From Flavobacteriales bacterium (GTDB taxonomy: Bacteria; Bacteroidota; Bacteroidia; Flavobacteriales_D; Crocinitomicaceae): DNA of 64,000 nucleotides. This document shows positions 44,698 to 54,396 of this stretch, piece after piece. Location: the NCBI GenBank assembly GCA_947470515.1, contig CANITF010000011.1, positions 22,131 to 86,130 on the forward strand, read 5' to 3'. How positions within the stretch are numbered: the stretch's first letter is position 1; the number at the start of each line of letters is the position of its first letter. Position numbers and translations under genes: made by a program. The notes beneath the pieces were generated by a model. That model was given only the letters and a program-made list of their open reading frames with translations, had not been told where the DNA came from and ran no database searches.

Positions 44698-46047
44698 ATG
44701 GAAAACAATAAAAGTGTAATCATCGTTGGAGCTGGATTAGTTGGCTCACTTTGGGCAGTCTATTTATCACGAGCTGGTTATAAAGTAACTATTTATGAAC
44801 GTCGATCGGATATTCGGAAGGCTGAAATTACGGCTGGAAAATCTATTAATCTTGCCTTGTCTACACGTGGCTGGAAAGCGTTAGATGCAGTTGGAGTGGG
44901 TGATGAAATCAGGAAAATTGCACTTCCAATGTATGGAAGAATGATGCACGATTTAAAAGGAAATTTGTCGTATCAGCAATATGGTAAGGAGGATGAAGCA
45001 ATTTATTCTGTTTCTCGTGGGAAAGTTAACGCGACCATGATGGATATTGCCGAGAAATTTGGGAAAGCGACGATTCATTATAACCACGATTGCAAAAAAG
45101 TGGATTTAAAAAATGGGATTGTTTATTTAACAAATAACCTGACAGGTGAAGCAATTGAAGCGAAAGCAGATTTGATTTTCGGTGCCGATGGTGCTTTTTC
45201 TGCAGTGCGTTATAATTCAATGCAGAAATTAGATCGTTTTCAATACAGTCAAAACTTCATTGCCGACGGATATAGAGAAATTTTATTACCAGCAAATTCT
45301 GACGGGTCGTATAAAATGGATAAAAAAGCATTGCATATTTGGCCGCGTGGTCGATTCATGCTGATTGCTTTGGCGAATGAAGACGGATCATTTACGTGTA
45401 CGTTATTTATGCCACACGAAGGAGATGAGAATGCATTCAACACCCTGACGTCAAAAGAAGCAGTAAACAATTTCTTCAAAACAATTTTCCCAGATTTCTA
45501 TGAAATGATGCCGAATATTGCAGATGCGTGGGAAGATCATCCACTTTCATCTTTGGCAATTGTTCGCTGTCACCCATGGGCACATGGAAAAACAGCATTG
45601 ATGGGAGATGCCGCTCACGCAACAGTTCCTTTTTACGGTCAAGGAATGAATGCTGGTTTTGAAGATTGCACTGTTTTACATGAATTGATGATCAAACACA
45701 ATGAAAATTGGCCTGCAATTTTTGAAGAATATAGTTTGGAAAGAAAAGCTGACGGGGACGCTTTGCAAGATCTTTCTTTAGATAATTACTACGTTATGCG
45801 TGATTTTGTTGCTGATCCTGCATTCCAATTGCGTAAAAAAATAGAAGCTAAATTCAGTGAAATTTATCCAGATAAATGGTTGCCATTATATTCTCAAGTG
45901 ACTTTTAGTAACATTCGCTACAGTGTCGCTTATAAGCAAGGGCAAGTGCAAAGTAAAATCATGGATGAGGTGTTGGAAATGGAGAACGTTGAAGCGAAAT
46001 GGGATTCCGATGAGGTGATGAATAAGATTTTGTCACTTTGTAAATAA
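44698..46047 (+). CDS. kmo: Kynurenine 3-monooxygenase
   Basis: 449 aa. FAD-dependent hydroxylase turning kynurenine into 3-hydroxykynurenine with NADPH and O2; in the pathway this feeds kynU. Seen: N-terminal FAD motif VIIVGAGLVGSLWAVYLSRAGYKVTIYERR, INLALSTRGWKALDAVG, LIFGADGAFSAVR with the GADG motif, and GDAAHATVPFYGQGMNAGFEDC. The C-terminal hydrophobic extension of eukaryotic enzymes is not present. It starts 5 bp after the four-helix-bundle gene stop and 526 bp after kynU, so its expression must pass through the inserted element. Confidence 0.96.
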   Translation: MENNKSVIIVGAGLVGSLWAVYLSRAGYKVTIYERRSDIRKAEITAGKSINLALSTRGWKALDAVGVGDEIRKIALPMYGRMMHDLKGNLSYQQYGKEDEAIYSVSRGKVNATMMDIAEKFGKATIHYNHDCKKVDLKNGIVYLTNNLTGEAIEAKADLIFGADGAFSAVRYNSMQKLDRFQYSQNFIADGYREILLPANSDGSYKMDKKALHIWPRGRFMLIALANEDGSFTCTLFMPHEGDENAFNTLTSKEAVNNFFKTIFPDFYEMMPNIADAWEDHPLSSLAIVRCHPWAHGKTALMGDAAHATVPFYGQGMNAGFEDCTVLHELMIKHNENWPAIFEEYSLERKADGDALQDLSLDNYYVMRDFVADPAFQLRKKIEAKFSEIYPDKWLPLYSQVTFSNIRYSVAYKQGQVQSKIMDEVLEMENVEAKWDSDEVMNKILSLCK

Positions 46048-46070
46048 ATTTTAATCCGTAAATTAAGCGC

Positions 46071-46958
46071 ATGAAAAATTTAGTTTTAGTTGTTTTAGTT
46101 GCGCTGTCAAGTAGTTTGATTGCACAAAGAGATTTAACTCCAGGAAAGCGTCGTAGCGATACTTTTGGGAAAGCAGATTATAAAAATTACCGTTATTTTG
46201 GCTTGCAATTTTCTGCAGGACCAACTTTCATGAAAACGAGGGCGGACAAAAACAATACAACTTATTCCACAACGGATCTTTTAGGCCGACCAATGGATTA
46301 TACATATGATCCTTCAGGGAAAGTTGTATTTTTTGCAGAAGTTGGGATGGCACATTTCCCAAAGAAACGTGCTAAAATATCCTTGTGGTTAAAAACGGTT
46401 CTTGTTTCCTATTATGATTGGGGAATTGGCTTCAAATATTTAGGAGGAAATGAAAATACAACAATCAACTATTACAATGCTTTAGGTAATTTATCGCTTA
46501 CTGAAACAGGCAATAGTTCTTATTATAACGGTTATTTATATGGTCGTTTTACATTGCACAAAAACATCAATTTGAGCAAGAAGTTTTTTATTGATAATGG
46601 CTTGGGAGTGAATGTTGATTTTCGACTGATCAATGGAAATCAAGGTTACAATGGGTCAACAATTACGGCAGGACAGTCATTTCATAAACCTTTAGTTGCT
46701 CAATTGCATTACGGATTGGGTTTTGGAATTAAAATGAGTCGTAGATTTTATGTAATTCCAGGAGTTCAATTACCAATTTTAGGAATTAATGAATGGAGAA
46801 AAGGTTGCGCTGCATTGAAATGGTTCAATTCAAATTATTTACCAATTCAAGCACAAGTGAAAATCATTTATTTGTTTGAAAAACGAGTGAAAGGTTGTAA
46901 TACGCCAGGTTCGGAAGAAGATCGAAAACGCAACGAAGAATATTTACAGAACAATTAA
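46071..46958 (+). CDS. Predicted outer-membrane barrel-type protein
   Basis: 295 aa. Signal peptide KNLVLVVLVALSSSLIAQ. The body has many alternating aromatic strands: YRYFGLQFSAGPTFMKT, KVVFFAEVGMAHFP, AKISLWLKTVLVSYYDWGIGFKYLGGNE, PLVAQLHYGLGFGIKMSRRFYVIPGVQLPILGI, AQVKIIYLFEK. This alternating pattern suggests a small outer-membrane barrel. It starts 23 bp after kmo and stops 2 bp before the ArsC-like gene. Role unknown. Confidence 0.65.
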   Translation: MKNLVLVVLVALSSSLIAQRDLTPGKRRSDTFGKADYKNYRYFGLQFSAGPTFMKTRADKNNTTYSTTDLLGRPMDYTYDPSGKVVFFAEVGMAHFPKKRAKISLWLKTVLVSYYDWGIGFKYLGGNENTTINYYNALGNLSLTETGNSSYYNGYLYGRFTLHKNINLSKKFFIDNGLGVNVDFRLINGNQGYNGSTITAGQSFHKPLVAQLHYGLGFGIKMSRRFYVIPGVQLPILGINEWRKGCAALKWFNSNYLPIQAQVKIIYLFEKRVKGCNTPGSEEDRKRNEEYLQNN

Positions 46959-46960
46959 GT

Positions 46961-47314
46961 ATGAAGAAAATATATCTCTTAAATTCCTGCAACACGTGCC
47001 AAAAGATTGTCAAAGAAATTAATCCTTCCGATAATGTTGAGTTGTGTAATATCAAGGAAAACAATATTGATGCAACGACTTTGGATTGGTTAAAAGAAAA
47101 AGTAGGATCGTATGAAGCGCTGTTCTCCAAAAGAGCCATAAAATACCGTTCTTTAGGGTTAAACGAAATGAAACTCACCGAACAAGATTACCGCAATTAC
47201 ATGTTGGAAGAATATACGTTTCTGAAACGACCTTTCATGATTAACGGTGAAGAAGTTTTTATTGGAAATGCGCAAAAGGAAGTTGACGCAGCGGTAAAAT
47301 CGTTTAAAAAATAA
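46961..47314 (+). CDS. ArsC/Spx-family protein
   Basis: 117 aa thioredoxin-fold. N-terminal MKKIYLLNSCNTCQKIV holds CXXC (Cys10, Cys13), and the later residues include LKEKVGSYEALFSKRAIKYRSLG, EYTFLKRPFMINGEEVFIGNAQ with the Arg-Pro motif typical of arsenate-reductase-like proteins. It could be an arsenate reductase, Spx/YffB-like or an unknown redox protein; the sequence does not decide between them. It starts 2 bp after the barrel-type gene and ends 4 bp before the EamA gene. Confidence 0.85.
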   Translation: MKKIYLLNSCNTCQKIVKEINPSDNVELCNIKENNIDATTLDWLKEKVGSYEALFSKRAIKYRSLGLNEMKLTEQDYRNYMLEEYTFLKRPFMINGEEVFIGNAQKEVDAAVKSFKK

Positions 47315-47318
47315 TTTC

Positions 47319-48254
47319 TTGAACAAATCCCTTTCTGCCCATCTTGCACTTTTTCTTGTCAATACGTTGTACGGTGCAAGCCATGTTTTGGCAAAAGGTG
47401 TGATGCCGGTTTTTCTGACTCCAAATGTCTTTATTTTATTCAGAGCGCTCGGAGCAACCGTCTTGTTTTGGATTGTAAAAGCATTCTTTGTGCGTGAAAA
47501 GATTGAACGTAAAGATTATTTTCTATTGGCCGCTTGTGGATTGTTTGGTGTAGCCATCAACCAATTATTCTTCTTTCACGGATTAAATTTATCTTCTTCG
47601 ATTAATTCTGGAATCATCATGGCGTCCAATCCAATCTTGGTTGTGATCTTGTCTTTTTTTCTTTTAAAAGAGAAAATTACATTGTGGAAATCTGTTGGAA
47701 TAGTATTAGGTGCAGTTGGAGCAGTACTATTAACGCTGACTGCTGGAACAGGTAAAGGAGACTCAGTTCTTGGAGATTTATTCCTATTTATAAACGCTGC
47801 GAGTTACGCTGTTTATCTTGTCATCGCAAAACCGCTGATGAAGAAATATTCTCCTCTGACCGTTATTACCTATGTGTTTTCTTTTGGAGTAGGTTTTATT
47901 CTTTTGTATCCACCTACATTGACAGAATTTTTCACGACTAATTTCTCCGTCATCCCATTTGATGTTTGGATTAAAATTGCCTACGTTGTTGTTGGCGTAA
48001 CGTTTCTAACCTATCTTTTAACGATGTACGGTTTGAAATATTTATCAGCATCTGTTTCCAGCGCATATATTTATTTACAACCTGTATTGGTGATGTTTTT
48101 CGCATACACATTGAGTCAATTAGGTGTTGCTGAAGATTATACTGCAACAATAACATGGCAAAAGATCATTTACATGTTGGTAATTTTTGCAGGGGTGTAT
48201 ATCACTTCAGTTAGTGCGATTCGGGAGAAAATGAGCCGAAAGATTAAGAATTGA
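47319..48254 (+). CDS. EamA (DMT) family transporter
   Basis: 311 aa, ten predicted membrane segments in two EamA repeats: HLALFLVNTLYGASHVLAKGVM, ILFRALGATVLFWIV, CGLFGVAINQLFFFHGLNLSSSINSGIIMASNPILVVILSFFLLKEKI, SVGIVLGAVGAVLLTL, and the second repeat ending ASVSSAYIYLQPVLVMFFAYTL. Members export or import amino acids, nucleotide sugars or vitamins. The start codon is TTG (47319), required to keep the first helix. It ends 3 bp before the convergent propeller gene. Confidence 0.88.
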   Translation: MNKSLSAHLALFLVNTLYGASHVLAKGVMPVFLTPNVFILFRALGATVLFWIVKAFFVREKIERKDYFLLAACGLFGVAINQLFFFHGLNLSSSINSGIIMASNPILVVILSFFLLKEKITLWKSVGIVLGAVGAVLLTLTAGTGKGDSVLGDLFLFINAASYAVYLVIAKPLMKKYSPLTVITYVFSFGVGFILLYPPTLTEFFTTNFSVIPFDVWIKIAYVVVGVTFLTYLLTMYGLKYLSASVSSAYIYLQPVLVMFFAYTLSQLGVAEDYTATITWQKIIYMLVIFAGVYITSVSAIREKMSRKIKN

Positions 48255-48257
48255 ATA

Positions 48258-49379
48258 TTATTTAATTTCCATTTGAGTAAATAATTCCCCATTGAAAACA
48301 CAAATACCATTACTGTCAGTTCCAAATAACAGTTGACCTTTTTTATCTTTGTAAATACAATTTATAGCATTACTTGTAAGTCCTTCTTTTGTCGTGTAAT
48401 TAGTTAAGTTATTTCCGTCATATTTCCAAACTCCTGCGTCAACAGTTCCTATCCAAAGAATTCCTGAATTGTCTTCGTTTATAGCATATATACGAGCCAT
48501 CGTTTCTGGAAACGATTTGCCTGAAACCTTAAATTCATGGTTACTAAGCCCTTTTTCCTCTGTTAAATTAATCATTGTTTTGCCGTCATATTTGAATAAT
48601 CCAGCTCCATTATTACCAAACCATATATTTCCTTTACTGTCTTCGAACAAACCTAGAACTGCTGAACCACTTAGACCTTTTTCAGTATACCAAGTAAAAG
48701 ACGTTCCATCGAACCGGCATACACCTTGGGCTTGTGTACCGAACCATAAATTGCCTTTTTTGTCTTTTATTATACTATAAACTCCATATATTCCGAGATT
48801 AAAGGGAGAAATTTTTGACTGCTTGGAAGTATTGGTTAAAGACAAATAAATCAAGGATTTACCGTTACAGCGATACGCCCCATTGCCAGCGTAGAACCAT
48901 AAGTCGGTAGGCGCTGTTTTCCAATCATTTATTGCACCATTGCTTATTTTCAAATTTTCAGTGGTTGTAAACGAAATGAATTTTTTCCCATCGTAACGAC
49001 AAACACCAAATCCACCCGTTCCGAACCAAATATTACCCAAATAGTCTTCTTGAATAGTTTGAACTTGATTATCAGACAAACCATCTTTTATGGTAAATTG
49101 AGTCACCGTATTACCATCATAACGGTAAACTCCTTTTGCATTTGTGCCAAACCAGTAATTTCCCTTTTTGTCTTGGAATATACTGCGAATGTTCTTGTCA
49201 ATATCAAGCAGTTTAGTTGTGATTTTACTAGCATCTTTTTCATGAAGTGATTGTTGTTCAGCTTCACTGTTTTGAATGACTTTAGAATTTTCTTCTCCTT
49301 GGCAAGAGATTAAATAAAATGCTAATAATAGCAATAGGCTTGTGTATAGTTGCTTCAAAATTGAATGTGTTTTTGACAT
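48258..49379 (-). CDS. Lipoprotein with two-component-regulator-type propeller
   Basis: 373 aa. Signal and lipobox: SLLLLLAFYLISC. The mature region is a beta-propeller of Reg_prop-type repeats: DKKGNYWFGTNAKGVYRYDGNTVTQF, DYLGNIWFGTGGFGVCRYDGK, DKKGNLWFGTQAQGVCRFDGTSF, DSKGNIWFGNNGAGLFKYDGK, DNSGILWIGTVDAGVWKYDGNNL, DKKGQLLFGTDSNGICVFNGE, around seven blades. In hybrid two-component systems such propellers sense extracellular ligands, but here no kinase follows, so it is a stand-alone extracytoplasmic sensor or surface lipoprotein. Confidence 0.88.
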   Translation of the reverse strand: MSKTHSILKQLYTSLLLLLAFYLISCQGEENSKVIQNSEAEQQSLHEKDASKITTKLLDIDKNIRSIFQDKKGNYWFGTNAKGVYRYDGNTVTQFTIKDGLSDNQVQTIQEDYLGNIWFGTGGFGVCRYDGKKFISFTTTENLKISNGAINDWKTAPTDLWFYAGNGAYRCNGKSLIYLSLTNTSKQSKISPFNLGIYGVYSIIKDKKGNLWFGTQAQGVCRFDGTSFTWYTEKGLSGSAVLGLFEDSKGNIWFGNNGAGLFKYDGKTMINLTEEKGLSNHEFKVSGKSFPETMARIYAINEDNSGILWIGTVDAGVWKYDGNNLTNYTTKEGLTSNAINCIYKDKKGQLLFGTDSNGICVFNGELFTQMEIK

Positions 49380-49496
49380 TTTTAATAAAAAACAAAAGAG
49401 TCGTGAATTAATCTTGAAATTACGGAATGTATTTTATTTATCTATTATTTTAAAGTGAAGGACAAATATTAAAGCAAATACAATTCCCTGTAAAAC

Positions 49497-49527
49497 AAAA
49501 AAAGGCCCAACCTTTCAGTTGAGCCTT
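49497..49527 (-). terminator. Intrinsic terminator of the fasciclin gene
   Basis: On the minus strand AAGGCTCAAC pairs with GTTGGGCCTT (49518-49527 with 49502-49511, one wobble), loop 6 nt, then seven T (49503-49497). It lies ~33 bp past the stop codon at 49560. Confidence 0.85.
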
Positions 49528-49559
49528 TCTCATTTTCTAGTTTGTTAATTTTCGAGGAA

Positions 49560-50708
49560 TTACAATTTGATGAATTTTGCTTGGTAAGTTCCTTCGTTAT
49601 TTGATAATTGTAAAAAATAAGTTCCATTTTCAAGATCTGAAATAGTGATTTCATTGTTTACTACTTTCCCTGTTTTTACAACCGATCCATTGTTGTTAAT
49701 GATTGAAAATGCAGTTGCTGAAAAATTCGAAATCTTAATTACATCACTTGATGGGTTTGGAGAAAGTTCAAAGTTTGTAGAACTCAATTCTGAGATGTTC
49801 GCTAAACTTGGGACCAAAACAGCGTCAAGAACGTGAACAACACCATTGTCAGCTTGAAGATCTGCTGCGATAACATTTGCAGTATTGATCATTACGCCAC
49901 TCATCAAGTTAACTGTTACTGATTGTCCGTTTAGAGTAACAACTGGACCATTCATTAGTGCTGTTGATAACACTTCAGAACCAACAACATGGTACAATAA
50001 AATAGCTGCTAATTCTGGATTTGCTAGAATTCCAGCGATATTAGTTCCTAAAGCTGTTGCTAAATTATCAAAAGCCATATTCGTTGGAGCGAAGACCGTC
50101 AATTGTGTTAAAGGATTTGTTAAGGCTGGAAGAAGACGTGCTTCAATTACCGCTGCAACTAAACTTGTATGCACTGGAGAACTTATAGCAACGTCAGCTA
50201 CAGTTAGAGAAGGTAAAAGTACAGAAGCGATTGAGTGAACTACGCCATTGTCTGCCTGAAGATCCGCTGCATTAACTTGTGCTTGATTGATATATACATT
50301 TGTACCGTCAATTGTTACTTTCAATGTATTAGCAGTGAACAAAGGTGTTGCAATTTGACCGTTTGTTAACGAAGTTGAAACAACCTCAGCACCTAAAACA
50401 TGGTACAAAAGAACATTCGTCAAATTTGGATTTGCTAACAAACCTGTAATGTCTGTTCCTAAAGCTGTTGCAAGTGCAGTGAAGGCTGCGTCATCTGGAG
50501 CAAAAACAGTTAATGTACCCATAGGGTTCTGAAGAGCTACGTCTAATCCTTCTTGAATTAATGCCGCTTCTAAATAGGTGTGATTTGGACTTGTTGCAAT
50601 AACATCGTCAAAAACGTTTGTTTGTGCCGAAAGTCCAAAAGTTAATAATAACATCGACAACGAAGCCGATACTGTTTTAAAGTTTAAAGGTAAAAAAGTT
50701 TTTTTCAT
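49560..50708 (-). CDS. T9SS protein with two fasciclin domains
   Basis: 382 aa. Signal peptide around SLSMLLLTFGLSAQ. Two FAS1 domains: residues ~32-165 (VFDDVIATSPNHTYLEAALIQEGL...TVFAPDDAAFTALATALG...VLLYHVLGAEVVST...DNGVVHSIASVLLPS) and ~168-295 (VADVAISSPVHTSLVAAVIE...TVFAPTNMAFDNLATALG...ILLYHVVGSEVLST...DNGVVHVLDAVLVPS). The C-terminus, about residues 310-382, is a T9SS type A domain (FELSPNPSSDVIKISNF...NGTYFLQLSNNEGTYQAKFIKL). Fasciclin domains mediate adhesion, so it is a likely surface adhesin. Confidence 0.9.
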   Translation of the reverse strand: MKKTFLPLNFKTVSASLSMLLLTFGLSAQTNVFDDVIATSPNHTYLEAALIQEGLDVALQNPMGTLTVFAPDDAAFTALATALGTDITGLLANPNLTNVLLYHVLGAEVVSTSLTNGQIATPLFTANTLKVTIDGTNVYINQAQVNAADLQADNGVVHSIASVLLPSLTVADVAISSPVHTSLVAAVIEARLLPALTNPLTQLTVFAPTNMAFDNLATALGTNIAGILANPELAAILLYHVVGSEVLSTALMNGPVVTLNGQSVTVNLMSGVMINTANVIAADLQADNGVVHVLDAVLVPSLANISELSSTNFELSPNPSSDVIKISNFSATAFSIINNNGSVVKTGKVVNNEITISDLENGTYFLQLSNNEGTYQAKFIKL

Positions 50709-51041
50709 AATAATTTGTTTAATGATTAATGTTGAACGTAAAACAAAATAAGTTCAAAAAAGTTCTTGCTAAATTAAATTTATGTGTAATTATTTTTTTT
50801 GAATACGCGGAAAACCACTATTTATATAGGATTTTGACAATTTTATTTTTTTATATAAAACATTCATATTATTGATTTTAGCTAAGAATAAGTTGACGAT
50901 ATCGTAAAACAAATTTTGGACCCCAAGCTAAACTGTTTTTTTTGAAAGATTCAAACGATTTGAATTTCTTACAGATAAAACCCTTTTTTAGACAATTTAA
51001 AATTTTATCGTTCGTCATATTTAAAAATTGTGTTTATTTGA
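50709..51041. other. Divergent intergenic region
   Basis: 333 bp between the fasciclin gene (minus) and the M4 peptidase gene (plus), very AT-rich, with promoters for both expected. No exact TAnnTTTG box, no hairpin terminator and no small gene was found. An AT stretch at about 50830-50880 might bend but has no recognised motif. Confidence 0.4.
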
Positions 51042-54000
51042 ATGAAATCTTTACATATCTCTTGGATGAAGCGCACTCAAAAATTTTTCTTCGCCTTAAT
51101 TGGAATTTTATTCACCCAATTTTCATTTGGTCAACGCATTTCTGGAACAGAAGCAGAAAAAAAAGTAAAAGGTGCACAAAGCATTTTACTGAATGACCAA
51201 AACCAATCTATTGAAGCAGTGTTTTTAGCACCAACGAGTTATCCTATTTCCTCTTTATCTCTTTTAAATGCGCAATTATTTGGTGAAAACCCGGATAACT
51301 CTTGGAAATTAATTCGTTCTGAAAATGACCAAATTGGAATGACTCATGCACGTTATCAGCAACTGTATCAAACGCTTCCTGTTGAAGGGAATGTGTTTGT
51401 TTACCATTCAAAAAACGGATTTTTTCAATCTGCAAATGGGGATTTTGAACCAAACATAAAGCTTTCCATTGAGCCAAAAATAACTAATAATGATGCGCTG
51501 AACGCTGCGTTGAACGATAGCTTAATCCAATTAAAAGAAGAAAATTTAGCATTCAAAAGTGACGAATTGGTTGTGTTTGTAAAAAATCATTTAACGACTT
51601 TGGCTTATAAAATTAATGTCTTATCAAAGGTTCCCCATGTCAATAAAACAATTTATGTTGATGCAAATTCAGGTAAAGTACTTGCTGTCATTAATAAAAT
51701 TTGTTCAACAGATGCAATTGGAATTGGACATACGCAATTTTCTGGGGTTCAACCTGTGGTTACTAATGGGGTTTCACCTACAAATTTTCTTTCTACTGAA
51801 ACGGGCAGAGGAAGTGGAATTCAGACGTTGAACGCAAGCACCTCTGCAGCTTATGTCGACAACGACAACAACTGGAACAATGTGAATGTTGATTTGGATG
51901 AATATGCTATGGATGTGCATTTCGGAGCTGAAGCAACCTACGATTTCTATTTGAACAATTTTAACCGCGATTCCTACGACAATGCGGCAGGTGAAATTAT
52001 TAATTATGTGAATGATGGCGCGGTAGGGTTGAATGCCTATTGGTCGGGATCACCTGAAAACGCAATGCATTATGGCAACGGTGACGGTGATCATTTTCCT
52101 GTTGCATCTTTAGAAATTGCAGGACATGAGTTAACCCACGGCGTTACTGAAAATTCTGCAGCTTTAATCTATGCAGACGAATCAGGGGCCTTGAATGAAT
52201 CGTTTAGTGATATTTTTGGAAATACGATTCGTTTTCTAAACGCACCCAGTTTTGCAACGTGGTATGTTGGTGATCAATTATTACTTCCTGGGGCTTCAGG
52301 GGATATCGCGTTTCGGAACATGTCAAATCCAAACGAATTTCAAAACGCGGATTGTTACAATGGTTTGTTTTTTAATAATGGTGACATTGTGCACTACGAC
52401 AGTGGCATTCAAAACTTCTGGTATTATTTGATTTGTACAGGAGGAATTGGCACCAATGATTTGGGAAACAATTACAACGTTGCCGCAATAGGAATGACAG
52501 ATGCTATGATGATTGCATACCGAAATTTAGCTTTTTATCTTACGCCGAGTTCAACATTTATGGATGCACGACTAGGTTCAGAACAAGCAGCAATTGATTT
52601 ATTTGGTTTGTGTTCCCCGCAACACTTAGCAGTTGTGCATGCATGGTACGCAGTAGGAGTTGGTGCAAATACTACCTCAGCTCAAGTTGATGCGCAATTC
52701 ACTATCTCAGAAAATTTTTCATGCACAGCACCTTTGTCAACTGATTTCACTTCCAATATTGGCTATGAAAGTTACGCTTGGGATTTCGGTGATGGGAATA
52801 CCTCAACCCTTCCGAATCCAGCGCATATTTATGCAACAAACGGCAATTATACTGTGGCACTTGTTGTGACGAATACATTGCTTTGCCCGGGGACGGATAT
52901 TGTAACAGTTGTTGATGCAATTGTCATCAATCCAGTAAACCCAATAGCGGATTTTAGTGCAAGCGGATTGTCTGTTGGTCAACCAACCTTGTTTACTGAT
53001 AACTCAAATTACAACCCAATTAGTTGGGAATGGAATTTTGGAGATGGCGGTACTTCAACACTTCAAAACCCGAGCAATACGTATGCGAATCCAGGAATTT
53101 ACACAGTTCAATTGATCGTGAATAATTGTGCTGGATCGGATACAATTGTTCAGCAGATTGAAGTGTATTCAACAATCATTATGTGTAATGAAACATCAAC
53201 AAATAAAACAGCTGGGTTCATATATGATTCTGGAGGAGAATTCGATACCTATCAAGATTTTGAAAATTGCTCCTTGTTAATTCAACCGTGCAATGCAGCA
53301 ACGATAACCTTCACAATGGAGCAATTGAACATTGAGACGAATTATGATTATCTCAGTATTTATGATGGTCCAAATGCTTCGTCGCCATTGTTAGCAATGT
53401 ATAATGGGATGAATCTCCAAACTCCTGTTACAACAACTGGTGGAGTTGGGTTTATTGAATTCACTTCAGATCAGTCAGTGGTTTATTTTGGTTATAAAAT
53501 TGCGTATACTTCAACTCCAATTGGTAGTTCGAATAATACAATAGCAGATTTTAGCGCTTCAACTTTAACTCCTTTACCAAGCCAAAATGTTGTTTTTACC
53601 GATTTAAGTAATGATTACCCGCAATCTTGGGATTGGGATTTTGGTGATGGTACAACTTCAACCGTTCAAAACCCAACACATCTTTTCACCTCAAATGGGG
53701 TTTACACCGTAACATTTACTGTCACTTTTTGTGGTGGAATTGTCGACACACAAACACTGCTAATTACGGTTGGTGGCATCGGGATCAATGAATTGGAATC
53801 AACAACTTCCACAATCAGTGTTTATCCAAATCCAACTACGGATGTTTTGTTTATCCAAAACCCAAGTGAATGGACAAATGTTTCAATAGATTTATTCGAT
53901 ATCACTGGTCGAAACGTTGTAAATGAAAAATTTGTAACCGTTGCTAAAACAGGGATTCAACTAAACACAACAGATTATGCTCCTGGGCAATATATCCTTC

Positions 54001-54065
54001 AAGTGCATTATTTGAATGAATATTATCAGCTGATAAGTGCACAAAGAAAAATTGATATTCAGTAG
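51042..54065 (+). CDS. Secreted thermolysin-family (M4) metalloprotease with PKD and CUB domains
   Basis: 1007 aa. Signal peptide KRTQKFFFALIGILFTQFSFGQ; the start could also be the ATG eight codons on (51066). An N-terminal FTP/propeptide region covers ~25-235. The M4 catalytic domain has zinc motif HELTH (His362, His366) and third ligand Glu386 in ALNESFSDIFGN, spaced 20 residues as in thermolysin. It is followed by two PKD domains (YAWDFGDGNTST; WEWNFGDGGTST), a CUB domain at about 725-825 with DYLSIYDGP, a third PKD domain (WDWDFGDGTTST), and a T9SS type A tail beginning VYPNPTTDVLFIQNPS. An extracellular proteolytic enzyme exported by T9SS. Confidence 0.95.
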   Translation: MKSLHISWMKRTQKFFFALIGILFTQFSFGQRISGTEAEKKVKGAQSILLNDQNQSIEAVFLAPTSYPISSLSLLNAQLFGENPDNSWKLIRSENDQIGMTHARYQQLYQTLPVEGNVFVYHSKNGFFQSANGDFEPNIKLSIEPKITNNDALNAALNDSLIQLKEENLAFKSDELVVFVKNHLTTLAYKINVLSKVPHVNKTIYVDANSGKVLAVINKICSTDAIGIGHTQFSGVQPVVTNGVSPTNFLSTETGRGSGIQTLNASTSAAYVDNDNNWNNVNVDLDEYAMDVHFGAEATYDFYLNNFNRDSYDNAAGEIINYVNDGAVGLNAYWSGSPENAMHYGNGDGDHFPVASLEIAGHELTHGVTENSAALIYADESGALNESFSDIFGNTIRFLNAPSFATWYVGDQLLLPGASGDIAFRNMSNPNEFQNADCYNGLFFNNGDIVHYDSGIQNFWYYLICTGGIGTNDLGNNYNVAAIGMTDAMMIAYRNLAFYLTPSSTFMDARLGSEQAAIDLFGLCSPQHLAVVHAWYAVGVGANTTSAQVDAQFTISENFSCTAPLSTDFTSNIGYESYAWDFGDGNTSTLPNPAHIYATNGNYTVALVVTNTLLCPGTDIVTVVDAIVINPVNPIADFSASGLSVGQPTLFTDNSNYNPISWEWNFGDGGTSTLQNPSNTYANPGIYTVQLIVNNCAGSDTIVQQIEVYSTIIMCNETSTNKTAGFIYDSGGEFDTYQDFENCSLLIQPCNAATITFTMEQLNIETNYDYLSIYDGPNASSPLLAMYNGMNLQTPVTTTGGVGFIEFTSDQSVVYFGYKIAYTSTPIGSSNNTIADFSASTLTPLPSQNVVFTDLSNDYPQSWDWDFGDGTTSTVQNPTHLFTSNGVYTVTFTVTFCGGIVDTQTLLITVGGIGINELESTTSTISVYPNPTTDVLFIQNPSEWTNVSIDLFDITGRNVVNEKFVTVAKTGIQLNTTDYAPGQYILQVHYLNEYYQLISAQRKIDIQ

Positions 54066-54110
54066 AATAATAATATTAAACTTTGCCAATATATACTCTT
54101 ATAGACGACC

Positions 54111-54383
54111 TTATTGATTAATGCTGTTAACCACTCTAACAGGAATAATTTCAATTTTCATATATGGGTAATAGGGCAAGGTTGAAAGTTTTGAATGCAC
54201 ATCTTCAGAATCAGCAGCCATCACTACCATAAAAATCCCAGACATATCGAGTTTAATAAAGTTATCTACGATAGTTCCATTTTCTTCCAACTCTTTTACA
54301 ACTTCCTGTTCTCTTGGAAGCAGTTTCATTCTTGTTTCTGTGTCCAATCCTTCTAATTGGATATTGAGCATAAATTTTTTCAT
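54111..54383 (-). CDS. Muconolactone delta-isomerase-like protein
   Basis: 90 aa, ferredoxin-like fold expected. It aligns with the MIase family: LPREQEVVKELEENGTI, MVVMAADSEDVHSKLSTLPYYPYMKIEIIPV, the latter resembling the conserved ...LSSLPLFPYMDIEVTPL end. MIase isomerises muconolactone in aromatic ring degradation, but no other ring-cleavage gene is nearby, so a catabolic role is doubtful. It ends a two-gene unit 13 bp behind the DUF3050 gene. Confidence 0.75.
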   Translation of the reverse strand: MKKFMLNIQLEGLDTETRMKLLPREQEVVKELEENGTIVDNFIKLDMSGIFMVVMAADSEDVHSKLSTLPYYPYMKIEIIPVRVVNSINQ

Positions 54384-54396
54384 TTTTTTGATCTTT

